From Wolbachia endosymbiont of Spodoptera picta (lineage in GTDB: Bacteria; Pseudomonadota; Alphaproteobacteria; Rickettsiales; Anaplasmataceae), in the NCBI RefSeq assembly GCF_018141665.1, contig NZ_CP067976.1, positions 1,240,001 to 1,304,000 of the forward strand: a stretch of DNA of 64,000 bases, read 5' to 3'. Both the position numbers and the translations under genes were made by a program. The notes under the pieces were generated by a model. The model was not told where the DNA came from and did not search any database. It worked only from the letters and a program-made list of their open reading frames with translations. This document shows, piece after piece, positions 17,223 through 27,040 of this stretch. Numbering within the stretch: position 1 is the first letter of the stretch; each line of letters opens with the position of its first letter.

Positions 17223-20153
17223 TTGTTACTGTTAGTGGGAAGAGTTTTTACTGTTAATGTGAATGAGTCCCTTTTTGATGTTCTGGTTCAGCACATATTT
17301 TCTGAATATGAAAGAGAAAAAATTCCCGAGATAAAGATCATACTTCCCTGCAAGAGGGATGTGATAGCATTGCTGAGTGCATTCAAGAATTACAGAACTA
17401 TAATTTTGCCAGAGATAGTTTCACTAGAAAACATTGATGAAGAAGATTTAATATTAAATCTTGATAGAGTTAAAGTTATTAACCCGACAAAGAGAACGCT
17501 GCTACTCATTCAATTTATATTGGAGTGGAATAAAAAACACAATGATAGTTTTCCAATCGATCTAGTTTACAGTTTGCCGTCATTACTTCAATATACCCAA
17601 ATAGCGGATTGTTATCAGCTTGATGAGCATTCGAAGAAAATGGAGAATTTCATAAACTTACTTATCAAAACTTGGAGTAATACTTTAAAAAATTTAGGAG
17701 TAGTAGATATACTAAAGCATAAGAGTGACTACATAAACAATATGATAGCCTCCCTGAAGAAAGATCAGCATATGATCTTTATTGGAATTGGAAAGGAGGA
17801 GATTTATAAGTTGTTGATTAAAGCTGTATACGACCTGCCATTTGGAAAGATAATTTTACCTAATCTGAATTTGAAAATTAAAGAGAAAGATTGGCAATCA
17901 CTTGATAAAAAACATTATCAATATTGCCTGAAAGATCTGCTCGATTATTTAAGTATAGGCAGAGAGGATGTAAGTTTTCTGCCAGAAGCGTGTTCTGATG
18001 TCATTCCAGTACCCAGACACTCGGATCCAGAAAACTTAACTTTAAATGAGTGCACCAGGTGGCTGTACAATAGAAACTGGATTCCAGTGTCAAGCACTGG
18101 AATGACATCATCTACTACTCAAATTACCTGCAAATTACAATGTTCGTACACTAAAAATCAGAGGGCTGGGATGACAGGCAGTCCTGAACTAGATTATGTC
18201 TTTGATACAACTGCCGATCTAAGTAAAGTTAGTAATGGATATATTGGCAATATTGAAGTCATCACTTGTGATTCCAGAGAGGAAGAAGCACAGGTGACGT
18301 CACTAATTATGGAGAATGAAGGTTATGAAAACGTTTCTTTGTTTGTTTTTGATAAATTACTTGCAGTTCGTATGGTGTGCTCCATATCGAAAAACTATTC
18401 TTATGTGACGCTTCTGCTTTATAGTATTGAGATTTTGAACTCAAAATGGAACGGTGTAGCATTGCTTTCTCTTCTTAAACATAGGCTAGTGACTTTTGGT
18501 TACGCTCAAGAAAAGTACACTCGTATTTTATCTGAGTTTGAGATAGAAGTATTGCGTAGCTTTGATATAAGTGGTCTTAAGGATATTATCAACGCTATTA
18601 GTACTTGTAAAAAGCTAAGATATAAAGAAGATATATTAATTATTATCAGTAGATTAGAAACTATATTTAATCTTTTACTTAATCTTATAAATTATCCTAT
18701 TTCTGATATAGCAGCAGCTCATTTACAGTGTGTTAATGTGCTTTCTAATGTGAATTTTCTAGAGCTAAATGGTGAAATAGGTAATTTTACTCGTGATTTC
18801 TTAAATGCATGTGACGGTATAGCAATTGAGTGTTCCTTAGAGTTATATAGTCAAATCCTGATATTATTTTTAAAAAGGAAGTTTTTTTCTCCAGAAAATA
18901 ACTTTGATAAATTTAGCTTATATCAAAATAAAGTTGTAATACTTGCTGGATTTAATGATATACCAAATTTTCAGAATCCGTTTTTGAGTGCACTGAATAG
19001 AGAAAAATTTAACCTTCCTTCTGTGCAAGAAGAGCAAGGGTACTTTTTGTATACTTTGCGCAATTTATTTGGTGCCGGCAAGGTTTATATTACGAGGCTA
19101 GTGAGTGATAGAAAATCAATTCTATTGCGCCGTTTGGAGGTTCTGTTACAAGAACCAAAATATCCTTATCGCAATTGGCTAAGAATATTAAATACACCTG
19201 AGTGCATTGTTCCATGTACTCAGCCTATGCCAAAACCTCAAGCCAAAGTCAGAGAAGAAAAAATGCAAGTGATGTCTTGCAGTGCGGTAGAAAAACTGAT
19301 TCGTAACCCTTATTCATTTTATGTTGAATACATACTGAACCTTAGACAGTTGAAAGACTTAAATTTTAAGCCATCGATATTGGAGTTTGGCACTATGGTA
19401 CACAATATTTTTGCAAGATATTTACGCAACGAAAAGTCGCTGATGAGTATTACACGAGAAATATTCTCGTCTAATCGATTCCACTTTTCAAATATGTGGT
19501 GGGTAAGGTTGCAGAGGATAATTCAATCTTTTGTTGAGTTTGATAGGACTGGAAACAATCAAGTTGAGTTGGAGAAGAGCTTTTCCTATCCGATATTTCA
19601 TATTCCAGCGCGTGACACACAACTGCGCGGATGCTGTACAACTTCCACTAAGAAGAAGGGTGTCATCCCAGTGCTTGACTACTTGGATCCAGAAAATTTG
19701 ATTGCAAATGAACACACCAGACAATTGTGTAATAAGAGCTGGTCAGATACTCGAATGACAGAAGAAATTTCACTGACAGCAAGATGTGATAGAGTTGAGT
19801 ATCTACCAGGTGGGCAAGTAGCAATTATAGACTATAAACTTGGTTCACCACCTTCCAATGAGGAAGTTATGTCAGGATTTTTCCCGCAATTAATTTTACA
19901 AGCTTTAGCAGTGGAATACACAACAAAAAAAGAAGTCTCGGAGCTTGCTTATTGGAAACTTGATTATGATAAAATAAAGGTTATTGCTTTGAAAGATTAT
20001 AGACAAAAAATGCATGAATTTCAGAATATTCTACCAGATTTCTTATCTAATTATTTAAGAGATACTACTCCCTTCATTGCCTCTCCTTATTTTGATAAAT
20101 TCCTGAGATTTAACAGCTACAAACAACTAGAAAGGATAGGGGAGTGGTTATAA
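17223..20153 (+). CDS. addB: AddB-like double-strand break repair nuclease subunit with two repeat inserts
   Basis: A 976-residue protein resembling alphaproteobacterial AddB, partner of AddA (53.5-56.8 kb) in processing DNA ends for RecA. The C-terminal PD-(D/E)XK nuclease is visible: the SCSAVEKLIRNPYSFYVEYIL cluster region, then CDRVEYLPGG and VAIIDYKLG. The helicase-like N-terminal part is diverged. Two in-frame stretches are repeat-derived: residues ~259-320 (with WIPVSSTGMT) and ~812-846 (VIPVLDYLDPENL). The second falls just before the nuclease's catalytic Asp strand. The start is a TTG at 17223 and is uncertain. addA and addB are usually adjacent; here they are 33 kb apart and on opposite strands. 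Confidence 0.82.
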   Translation: MLLLVGRVFTVNVNESLFDVLVQHIFSEYEREKIPEIKIILPCKRDVIALLSAFKNYRTIILPEIVSLENIDEEDLILNLDRVKVINPTKRTLLLIQFILEWNKKHNDSFPIDLVYSLPSLLQYTQIADCYQLDEHSKKMENFINLLIKTWSNTLKNLGVVDILKHKSDYINNMIASLKKDQHMIFIGIGKEEIYKLLIKAVYDLPFGKIILPNLNLKIKEKDWQSLDKKHYQYCLKDLLDYLSIGREDVSFLPEACSDVIPVPRHSDPENLTLNECTRWLYNRNWIPVSSTGMTSSTTQITCKLQCSYTKNQRAGMTGSPELDYVFDTTADLSKVSNGYIGNIEVITCDSREEEAQVTSLIMENEGYENVSLFVFDKLLAVRMVCSISKNYSYVTLLLYSIEILNSKWNGVALLSLLKHRLVTFGYAQEKYTRILSEFEIEVLRSFDISGLKDIINAISTCKKLRYKEDILIIISRLETIFNLLLNLINYPISDIAAAHLQCVNVLSNVNFLELNGEIGNFTRDFLNACDGIAIECSLELYSQILILFLKRKFFSPENNFDKFSLYQNKVVILAGFNDIPNFQNPFLSALNREKFNLPSVQEEQGYFLYTLRNLFGAGKVYITRLVSDRKSILLRRLEVLLQEPKYPYRNWLRILNTPECIVPCTQPMPKPQAKVREEKMQVMSCSAVEKLIRNPYSFYVEYILNLRQLKDLNFKPSILEFGTMVHNIFARYLRNEKSLMSITREIFSSNRFHFSNMWWVRLQRIIQSFVEFDRTGNNQVELEKSFSYPIFHIPARDTQLRGCCTTSTKKKGVIPVLDYLDPENLIANEHTRQLCNKSWSDTRMTEEISLTARCDRVEYLPGGQVAIIDYKLGSPPSNEEVMSGFFPQLILQALAVEYTTKKEVSELAYWKLDYDKIKVIALKDYRQKMHEFQNILPDFLSNYLRDTTPFIASPYFDKFLRFNSYKQLERIGEWL
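17998..18182 (+). repeat. Composite palindromic element inside addB (copy 1)
   Basis: About 185 bp running from GTCATTCCAGTACCC through the palindrome core near 18082-18105 to GGGCTGGGATGACAGG. It is a clear homologue of the intergenic 29779-29957 sequence, sharing GGATCCAGAA, CTTAACTTTAAAT, the GGCTGTA block and ACAATGTTCGTACACT. It is open in the addB frame. Confidence 0.85.
19658..19762 (+). repeat. Composite palindromic element inside addB (copy 2)
   Basis: A shorter relative of copy 1: GTGTCATCCCAGTGCTTGAC, then GGATCCAGAAAATTTGATTG, an ACACCAG block and a GAATGACA end. In frame in the nuclease domain. Confidence 0.75.
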
Positions 20154-20312
20154 ATTATATCTCCTCTCATCCAGATCAAAATAGCTGGTTGTACAGCTGG
20201 TTTACTAAGTGCAGTAGGAGAATTACTAGATTGTGATATAGACTCATCTTTGCTAGATTCAAACAACCATAAAAAAACACTAAAAAGTGATTCAATCAAT
20301 TTTAGCCATTAA
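20154..20312 (+). other. Open remnant after addB
   Basis: Directly after the addB TAA the same frame stays open for 52 codons with a plausible protein composition (KIAGCTAGLLSAVGELLD then a polar tail). It has no start codon of its own in a sensible place. It could be the tail of a lost accessory gene; it could also be chance. Confidence 0.25.
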
Positions 20313-20333
20313 AACTTGAATAGTGGCTAAAAT
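20299..20333. terminator. Hairpin between addB and the ankyrin gene
   Basis: A perfect 10-bp inverted repeat, ATTTTAGCCA / TGGCTAAAAT, with a 15-nt loop. It has no long T-run directly after it, so termination is possible rather than certain. Confidence 0.4.
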
Positions 20334-20367
20334 AGCTTTAAATTGTATATTTTTTTAGGAGGGGTAT

Positions 20368-21777
20368 ATGCCATCACAAAAACAGCTAAATGCGCAGCTA
20401 ATTGATGCTGCTAAAAAAGGACAGCTAGATTTTGTTCAGCAAGCTATACAGGGTGGAGCAATTATTAATACAATAGATGATGATTATGGGAGAACTGCTT
20501 TAATATGGGCTGCTGAAAATGGTCAACTAGAGATATTACAATACTTGATAGAAGAGGGAGCAAATGTTAATGCAGAATCTCCGGGAAACATAACTGCTCT
20601 AATTCATGCTGCTGCCCATGGTCATCTTGAGGTAGTACAACTTCTAATAGCAAATGGAGCTGATTTAAATGTGAAAAAACGTAAAGGTCAATTCTCTGCC
20701 CTAACATATGCTATTGTAAATGGCCATAAGGAGGTAGCAAAGCTTCTAACTAGATATCATTTAATAGCTAATCTTGATATGTCAATACCTCGCTTGCCTC
20801 TTCCTACTTGTATACCAGAGTTATCATCTTATTGGTATAACTGTAAGGATGAGCTCAATAAAATGAAGGAAGAAGATAGTGAATTATATAATTTTCTTGT
20901 AAGTAAGGGCATTGATGACCAGGTAAGAATTTGGACAGGGAGTGAGACAATACAAAATATTTCACAAGATAGATTAAATATAGAATACTCAATTTATGCT
21001 AAAGATTTAACAGGTAAAATAGAATTAGTGATATTTTTTCTTAACAACAGGGAAATAATCAATTCTTTATTGCGGTATTATAAGGTAAGAATTCAAACAA
21101 TTGATCAGGTAAAAAGCCTACTTGATCGTTTCACAAGAGAACATGTAGAGCTTGAAGTAGAAATTGTTCCAGCACAATTAAACTTTAATACTCAAGAGTT
21201 ACAATCCCCTAAACTAAAAACATTATCATTTGCACAAATGATTAACAATCATGCAGGATTATTTTCAGCTGCCAAAAATGGTCAATTAGAAACAGTAAGA
21301 TACCTGATAGAAAAACAGAAAGAAGATATTAATTCAACAGATCACTATGGAAGAACTGCTCTAATGTGGGCTGCTGGAAGTGGCTATTTAGAGGTAGTAA
21401 AGTACCTGATAGAAACAGCAAAAGCAAATGTTAATGTGAAAGATGGCTATGAAAACACTGCTCTGAATTATGCTACTAGAAACGGGCATTTAGATGTAAA
21501 AGAATATCTGAAAGGTTACATACAAAAAGAACTGCGGAAGAAATACGTCTGCATTGGCGTGAGTGGTGCAATAGGTTATGTTGCCGGTATGACAATATCA
21601 TATTCTGCGGGAGCAGTGATTACAGTTTGTGCAGCATCAGCGACCGTTAGTCTAGCGTTAGGTGCAATGTTGGATTATATGATTGTAGAAGTAAAAAAAG
21701 AGAAAGCAAACAAAGGTATAGCTTCTGCGCTTAAAGATGTTTTCACTATTCAAGCTCTAAGTAGAATAGCCTTATAG
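20368..21777 (+). CDS. Ankyrin repeat protein with C-terminal membrane helices
   Basis: 469 residues. The N-terminal part carries about four ankyrin repeats (YGRTALIWAAENGQLEILQYLIEEGANVN; TALIHAAAHGHLEVVQLLIANGADLN and so on), a ~170-residue middle without repeats, then two more ankyrin repeats (YGRTALMWAAGSGYLEVVKYLIE). The C-terminus has hydrophobic segments around residues 390-440 (GVSGAIGYVAGMTISYSAGA, VITVCAASATVSLALGAML). The ribosome binding site AGGAGG lies 6-7 nt before the ATG. Ankyrin proteins are frequent candidate host-interaction proteins in Wolbachia; a specific function cannot be assigned. Confidence 0.88.
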   Translation: MPSQKQLNAQLIDAAKKGQLDFVQQAIQGGAIINTIDDDYGRTALIWAAENGQLEILQYLIEEGANVNAESPGNITALIHAAAHGHLEVVQLLIANGADLNVKKRKGQFSALTYAIVNGHKEVAKLLTRYHLIANLDMSIPRLPLPTCIPELSSYWYNCKDELNKMKEEDSELYNFLVSKGIDDQVRIWTGSETIQNISQDRLNIEYSIYAKDLTGKIELVIFFLNNREIINSLLRYYKVRIQTIDQVKSLLDRFTREHVELEVEIVPAQLNFNTQELQSPKLKTLSFAQMINNHAGLFSAAKNGQLETVRYLIEKQKEDINSTDHYGRTALMWAAGSGYLEVVKYLIETAKANVNVKDGYENTALNYATRNGHLDVKEYLKGYIQKELRKKYVCIGVSGAIGYVAGMTISYSAGAVITVCAASATVSLALGAMLDYMIVEVKKEKANKGIASALKDVFTIQALSRIAL

Positions 21778-21968
21778 AGAGTGAAAGTAGGTTTATTGAT
21801 TAAGGTTGCATGATTGCCTTAATAACAATAAAAAAATAATAGAAGCAAAAGATATGGCTTGAAAGTTTTCTAAGGTCTTCACTAAAAATGTCTCAACTTG
21901 ACACTGAAATACAATTTGATTTAACTAATCATATATGTAGGTAATGTCAAACACTAGAATGAGGAAAT

Positions 21969-23357
21969 ATGGATAAAAAAGTTAGAATAGAATCAGATAG
22001 CTTAGGAGAAGTAAAAGTACCAAGTGAACATTACTGGGGAGCGCAGACTCAGCGTTCTTTGGAAAATTTCAAAATTGGTACAGAGAAAATGCCAGAGTTT
22101 CTGATTAAAGCGCTAGCAATAGTAAAACTTGCAGCAGCACGTGTTAACATGAAGCAGGGTAGCATAGATAATAGAGTAGGGGATGCAATCTGCTCAGCTG
22201 CAAAGGAAATAATAGACGGTAAATTTAATAATCAATTTCCACTTGTTGTTTGGCAAACCGGGTCTGGAACTCAGACTAACATGAATATGAATGAAGTGAT
22301 CAGCAATCGTGCAATAGAAATTTTGGGCGGTGATTTAGGTAGTAAGTCTCCAGTGCATCCAAATGATCATGTAAACTGTGGTCAGTCATCAAATGACACT
22401 TTTCCAACAGCAATGCATATAGCAGTAACAGAGCAAATAAACCGCTTGCTTATTCCCAATCTTGAAGAATTATATAAAGCGCTAAATAATAAGGTTCATG
22501 AATTTAAAGATATAATAAAAGTAGGGCGTACTCATCTGCAAGATGCAACTCCTCTAACACTTGGGCAGGAATTTTCTGGCTATGCAGTTCAGATTAAAAA
22601 GGGAATAGAGAGAGTAAAGTCAACTCTGATCAATGTATATGAACTTGCACAAGGTGGCACCGCGGTTGGCACGGGAATCAATACTAAAAAGGGTTTTGCT
22701 GAGGATTTTGCTAAAGAAGTGGCAAAAATCACTAATTTTCCATTTATTTCAGCAAAAAATAAGTTTGAAGCACTAGCAGCAAATGATGCTTTAGTTGAGC
22801 TCAGTGGAGCACTCAATACAGTAGCAGTAAGCTTGATGAAAATTGCAAATGATATAAGGCTACTTGGTTCTGGTCCAAGATGCGGAATTGGAGAAATAAT
22901 GTTACCAGAAAATGAGCCTGGCTCTTCAATCATGCCGGGTAAGGTGAATCCAACTCAATGCGAAGCGGTGACTATGGTATGTGCTCAAGTTATGGGAAAT
23001 CATGTTGCCGTGACAATTGGTGGCTCAAATGGTCACTTTGAATTGAACGTGTTTAAGCCGGTGATAATTTACAATGTTTTGCAGTCTATAAGACTTTTAG
23101 CTGATGCAAGTTTAAATTTTGCAGAGAAATGCGTAGTTGATATTAGAGCAAACGAAGAAAGAATAAAGGATTTACTAAATCAGTCGTTAATGCTAGTTAC
23201 TATATTAAATACGCATATAGGATATGACAATGCAGCAAAAATAGCGAAGCTTGCTTATAAAGAAAATATCACTCTAAAAGAAGCAGCAGCAAAACTTCAA
23301 CTGCTCACTGAGGAGGAGTTTGAAAGGATAGTGAAACCAGAGGAGATGGTAGGTTAA
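21969..23357 (+). CDS. fumC: Class II fumarate hydratase
   Basis: A full-length (462 aa) fumarase that interconverts fumarate and malate in the TCA cycle. The superfamily signature GSSIMPGKVNP is present, with SGSGTQTNMNMNEVISNRA-like N-terminal and HPNDHVNCGQSSNDTFPTAMH substrate-site motifs. Oxygen-stable, Fe-independent class. The upstream 190 bp contains a worn copy of the palindromic repeat (about 21898-21960). Confidence 0.97.
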   Translation: MDKKVRIESDSLGEVKVPSEHYWGAQTQRSLENFKIGTEKMPEFLIKALAIVKLAAARVNMKQGSIDNRVGDAICSAAKEIIDGKFNNQFPLVVWQTGSGTQTNMNMNEVISNRAIEILGGDLGSKSPVHPNDHVNCGQSSNDTFPTAMHIAVTEQINRLLIPNLEELYKALNNKVHEFKDIIKVGRTHLQDATPLTLGQEFSGYAVQIKKGIERVKSTLINVYELAQGGTAVGTGINTKKGFAEDFAKEVAKITNFPFISAKNKFEALAANDALVELSGALNTVAVSLMKIANDIRLLGSGPRCGIGEIMLPENEPGSSIMPGKVNPTQCEAVTMVCAQVMGNHVAVTIGGSNGHFELNVFKPVIIYNVLQSIRLLADASLNFAEKCVVDIRANEERIKDLLNQSLMLVTILNTHIGYDNAAKIAKLAYKENITLKEAAAKLQLLTEEEFERIVKPEEMVG

Positions 23358-23377
23358 ACTACCACCTTTTTTTGTCC

Positions 23378-24618
23378 CTAGTTATTGTGGTAATATGTAT
23401 GGAACTTTGCTGGTTGCTTTACATATACCTCTTCTAAATCACTTAGAGCGTGGTCATTGTGATTAAAGCCATATCTCTTAACCATTTCATCTAGTGTAAC
23501 AGAGCTTAGAGAGAAACTGAACTCTGGCAATGGATTCACATTTGAGGATTGCAGACTAGTTAATGGCTCTCCGCCATTTATTTGAGAGTCTAGGAAAGTT
23601 AGCTTACCTTCCAGGCTAGTATGTTCTTCTGGCACTGCACTATCATTAACTATTGAATCTTCTGGTACTATATTGCAGAATTGATTATCGAATTCAGCAA
23701 AACCCTCAAATGAAGGTACTGATATGCATTGGCGCTTTGCTGGTGGCTCCACTGTGCATATTTCTTCTAATTCACATTCTGTAAGACTATTATACGCTGT
23801 AAAACACAAGTCTTGTGATCGCTGTTTTCCAGTTATTGAACGAATTATTTGGCTATATAATTGATTCTCTTCAGCTCTTTTTCTTTTGTTTACTAACGGT
23901 TCATTTTCATAAGAAAAGTCTGGTCTACTATCAAATGTATGTTCAACAACTGTTTCCTCGAATTCAGGAGTTATAGGAGATAAATTTAACTCTGGCAAAT
24001 CATCCACAATTGAGGATTGCAGACTAGTTACTCCATTTATCAAATAGTTAAATACTCTGGGGATAATTGCTCACCTTCTAGGCTATCTGATATATTATAA
24101 TTCGACGTTAAACTACTACTAACTGTCGAATTTTCTGTTACAGTATTGCAGAATTGATTATCGAATTCAGCAAAACCCAGAAATGGAATTACTGTTTGGC
24201 TACATGATTGATCCTTTTTGTCAGAAGAAAGTTCTAGTCTAGTATCAAATGGATGTTCAACAACTGTTTCCTCTGATGGAAGAGATATAAGAGAGAAATG
24301 TGCTGCTGGCAAATCATCTCTGTTTTGTACTAACGGTTCATTGGAGTTTTCAGTGCTTAAGTTGCTTGAACTCTCTTTATTGCTTAAGTAAAAATTCTTT
24401 AGGACAAGCTTAGCTTTGACAGTTGATTTTGTCTCTAAATTTACTTTATAATCTTCTTTTTGCTGGGGATTCAGTTGATTAAATAGAATTTTAAATAAAG
24501 TATATTTGGGATGAATACAATCGAGTGTATTGAAAGCAAACTTTTCATTCTCTTGAAGCAACTGATTAAAGATTAAAAGTGCTTCTTCCTTGTCTAGTGC
24601 ATTTAGTATGCCGTACAT
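23378..24618 (-). pseudogene. Repeat-bearing hypothetical protein split by a frameshift
   Basis: Two open frames, 24618-24040 (192 aa) and 24043-23378 (221 aa), overlap by 4 bp. They are parts of one gene: an internal repeat of ~130 residues continues across the join. EETVVEHPFDTR, GFAEFDNQFCNTV and SLEGEQLSPEY in the first half match EETVVEHTFDSR, GFAEFDNQFCNIV and SLEGKLTFLDS in the second, and INGVTSLQSSIVDDLPEL matches INGGEPLTSLQSSNVNPLPEF. One extra T in the TTT near 24041-24045 would fuse the frames into ~413 residues. No known domain is recognised. The second frame's only start near the join is a TTG. Confidence 0.65.
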
Positions 24619-25072
24619 AGCTTTAGAGCCTTGAGGCTTTGCTTTAACATACTCTATATATTCATTTTATGGTTAGTGGTAAGATTATTGAATATCTTTT
24701 TAAATTTATTTACTTATCTATAAGAAGTGAACTTGTCTAAATTTTTCACCACTTCGTCGCTTATACTACCATGCATTTCTTTACCACCATCAAAGTTAAT
24801 ATATTAATATTATATGAACTTTGATGACAAAATCAATATAAAGTATTTAAAAATTAATTATTTTTATAATAAAAATAGAAAATCTATAATTTTTTTTATT
24901 TTCCTGATTTGTGTCTGTTTTGCCTTCTATAGCTAACCCAAATTAGGTTTACCGAAACAAATTTTATGAATAATTTAAGTTAGCGTGTGACGTTGGAATC
25001 TAGATTTTTAGCTATGGTCAAGCCATAGGATGACAAATTGGACCCCAGACTATGCAAGAAATCTAAGGCGAA
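24619..25072. other. Gene-free AT-rich stretch
   Basis: About 450 bp. It contains a perfect 10-bp inverted repeat (24788-24797 with 24827-24836, CATCAAAGTT/AACTTTGATG) and a worn palindromic repeat at about 24985-25065. On the minus strand a ~24-codon tail ending near 24718 (GSISDEVVKNLDKFTSYR) may be a remnant of a lost gene. Confidence 0.4.
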
Positions 25073-26256
25073 TTATCTTTTATGGTCTGTATTTGTTTTT
25101 TCTACTTTCGTGACAGGAGTTAACAATGGATTATCAATTTGCTTTAAACTTTCACTTGCGCTTTGGTCTTGATTTGAAAGGAGCTTATTTTGTTGTTGCC
25201 CTTCATCATTTGGCGTACTTTTTTGAGTAGTTCCTTTTATATCCTCTACACTCTTTTTATCTTCACCAAAAAGTTTTTTGAATATTTTCTGCAGAAAACG
25301 TACCAAAAAGCCTTCTTCTTTTTGATTTTCTTTCGGTTGAGATATATTTTTCTTTTCACTCAACTGAGATTTTTTATTATTAGATTTTTTTTCTGTAGCA
25401 TTCCTATCCACTGAGACTTGTTTTAACGAAATTTCAGGCTTTTTGTCGCTAGGTTTATCTTTTATAGGATCTTTGCTTACTGAAGGTTGTAACTTAGTTA
25501 CTGTATCTGTTTGAAAAGAAATCTTTTTTTGTTCAAAGTTTTTATTTTCTGAAGCAACTTTTTCAGAAGTATCTGCCTCACTAACTGAGTCACGAATTTT
25601 GTCTTTTTGTACAGAGGTCTTTTCTTGTTTATTTTGATCAGAAATTTTGCCTTCTAATGTAGTTTGAGATTTTTTATTACTTTCAAACTCTGCAACTTTT
25701 TTACTTGTAAAAACGTCTTTTCCTTCGAATTTCTGTTTAAATCCAGCAATCTTTTTAAAATCTTCAGCTATTTTTTTTGCTGCACGATCCATTCGACCTT
25801 CAAGATTATGAATCAATTTTTTAATAATCTTCACTTCATCTTTACGCCCTTTTTGAGCTTTAAGCTCTCGGTGCAATTCAAAAATAATTTTTACTTTATC
25901 TTCCAATGAAGAATTTTCTGGAAAAACATCTTTAAGTTCCCGATTCAATTCGACGATCTTTTCAAAATCTTTAGCTACTTTTTTAGCTGCACGGTTCATT
26001 CGATCTCTAAGACTACGATTTAATTTTGCAATAGTCTTGATTTTATCTTCTAGTGAAAAATTATCTGCTGCAGAAATATCTTTTAACCTTTTCTCGAGAT
26101 TTTCTTTGGTTACTTGCCTTTTGTGAGCTTTAAGTTCCTGGCGGAACTCATTGATAATCTTCACTTTATCTTCCAGCGACGACCTTCTGGAAAAGCACCA
26201 GCAAAGACATCCTTGAATTTCTTCTCAATATCTGGTGTATCTTTAAGCTGTGTCAT
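25073..26256 (-). pseudogene. Charged coiled-coil hypothetical protein, frameshifted near its start
   Basis: The long frame (26164-25073, 363 aa) has tandem imperfect repeats built on SLEDKVKIIxELHRELKAQK and RMDRAAKKIAEDFKKI, then a Lys/Ser/Gln-rich, low-complexity C-terminal half. The natural start is 31 codons earlier in another frame: ATG at 26256 gives MTQLKDTPDIEKKFKDVFAGAFPEG, which should run into SSLEDKVKII as in the downstream repeat copy (KDVFPENSSLEDKVKII). A single-base change at 26178-26188 breaks the join. The function is unknown; the repeats suggest an elongated helical protein. It could still be translated from the internal start. Confidence 0.6.
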
Positions 26257-26398
26257 ACCTACTAAATAAAAGCTTATACTAAAATCAGTATATTAGTTAA
26301 TTATGTAAAAATGGTTAAGACACAAGGAGCACCTCATTTATGCTTTTTTCATCAAAATATCATTTACTTATTAGCTTAAAATACGTAACAATATAAAA

Positions 26399-27040
26399 AT
26401 GAAAAATAGCCCATTAGCGGTAGTATTCGATTGGGATAATACCTTAGTTGATACTCAAGATAATATTTCTAATGCCATTAAGCATACTTTAGATTTGATG
26501 GGATCTGGCAGTAAAGTTGTTGATAGAAATTCTCATGAATCAAGAAAGAGCTACATGGTCAATTTGTTTGGTGATCAGTGGAAAAAAGCGAACCAGATAT
26601 ATCAAAAATACCTAGATAATGCATTGTTACAAAATATTACTCTGAATGAAGGAGTAGAGAAAATGCTGCAGACACTGAAAAGCCACAATATTTACCTAGC
26701 GATAGTTAGCAATAAGAAAAATACTAATTTACGTCAAGAAGTTGCCTATTTTAAACTAGATTCTTACTTTGAAAGAGTAGTTGGCTCATGTGATACTGCA
26801 GAAGATAAACCATCTGCAACTCCACTGCTGTTTGCACTGGAGGAGAGTACGCTACCTGTAAATAGAGAAAATGTGTTTTTTGTTGGTGACAGCATCACAG
26901 ACATTCTATGTGCACAAAATGCAAATTGCTTACCTATTGTATACGGACAATCAATAAGAGGTTATGAAGATTTGTTATATTTTCAACATTTTAATAAACT
27001 TACAGAATTCATAGTAAAGTATTTGAAAGATAGGTGGTAA
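26399..27040 (+). CDS. HAD-family phosphatase (phosphoglycolate phosphatase-like)
   Basis: 213 residues with the HAD motifs in order: FDWDNTLVDT (nucleophile Asp near residue 11), VSNKK (motif II), a Lys in DKPSATPLLFALEE (motif III), and FVGDSITDILCA (motif IV). Length and cap placement fit the Gph/PGMB subgroup, but substrate cannot be assigned from sequence. The stop overlaps the next gene's ATG (TAATG), indicating coupling. Confidence 0.85.
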   Translation: MKNSPLAVVFDWDNTLVDTQDNISNAIKHTLDLMGSGSKVVDRNSHESRKSYMVNLFGDQWKKANQIYQKYLDNALLQNITLNEGVEKMLQTLKSHNIYLAIVSNKKNTNLRQEVAYFKLDSYFERVVGSCDTAEDKPSATPLLFALEESTLPVNRENVFFVGDSITDILCAQNANCLPIVYGQSIRGYEDLLYFQHFNKLTEFIVKYLKDRW

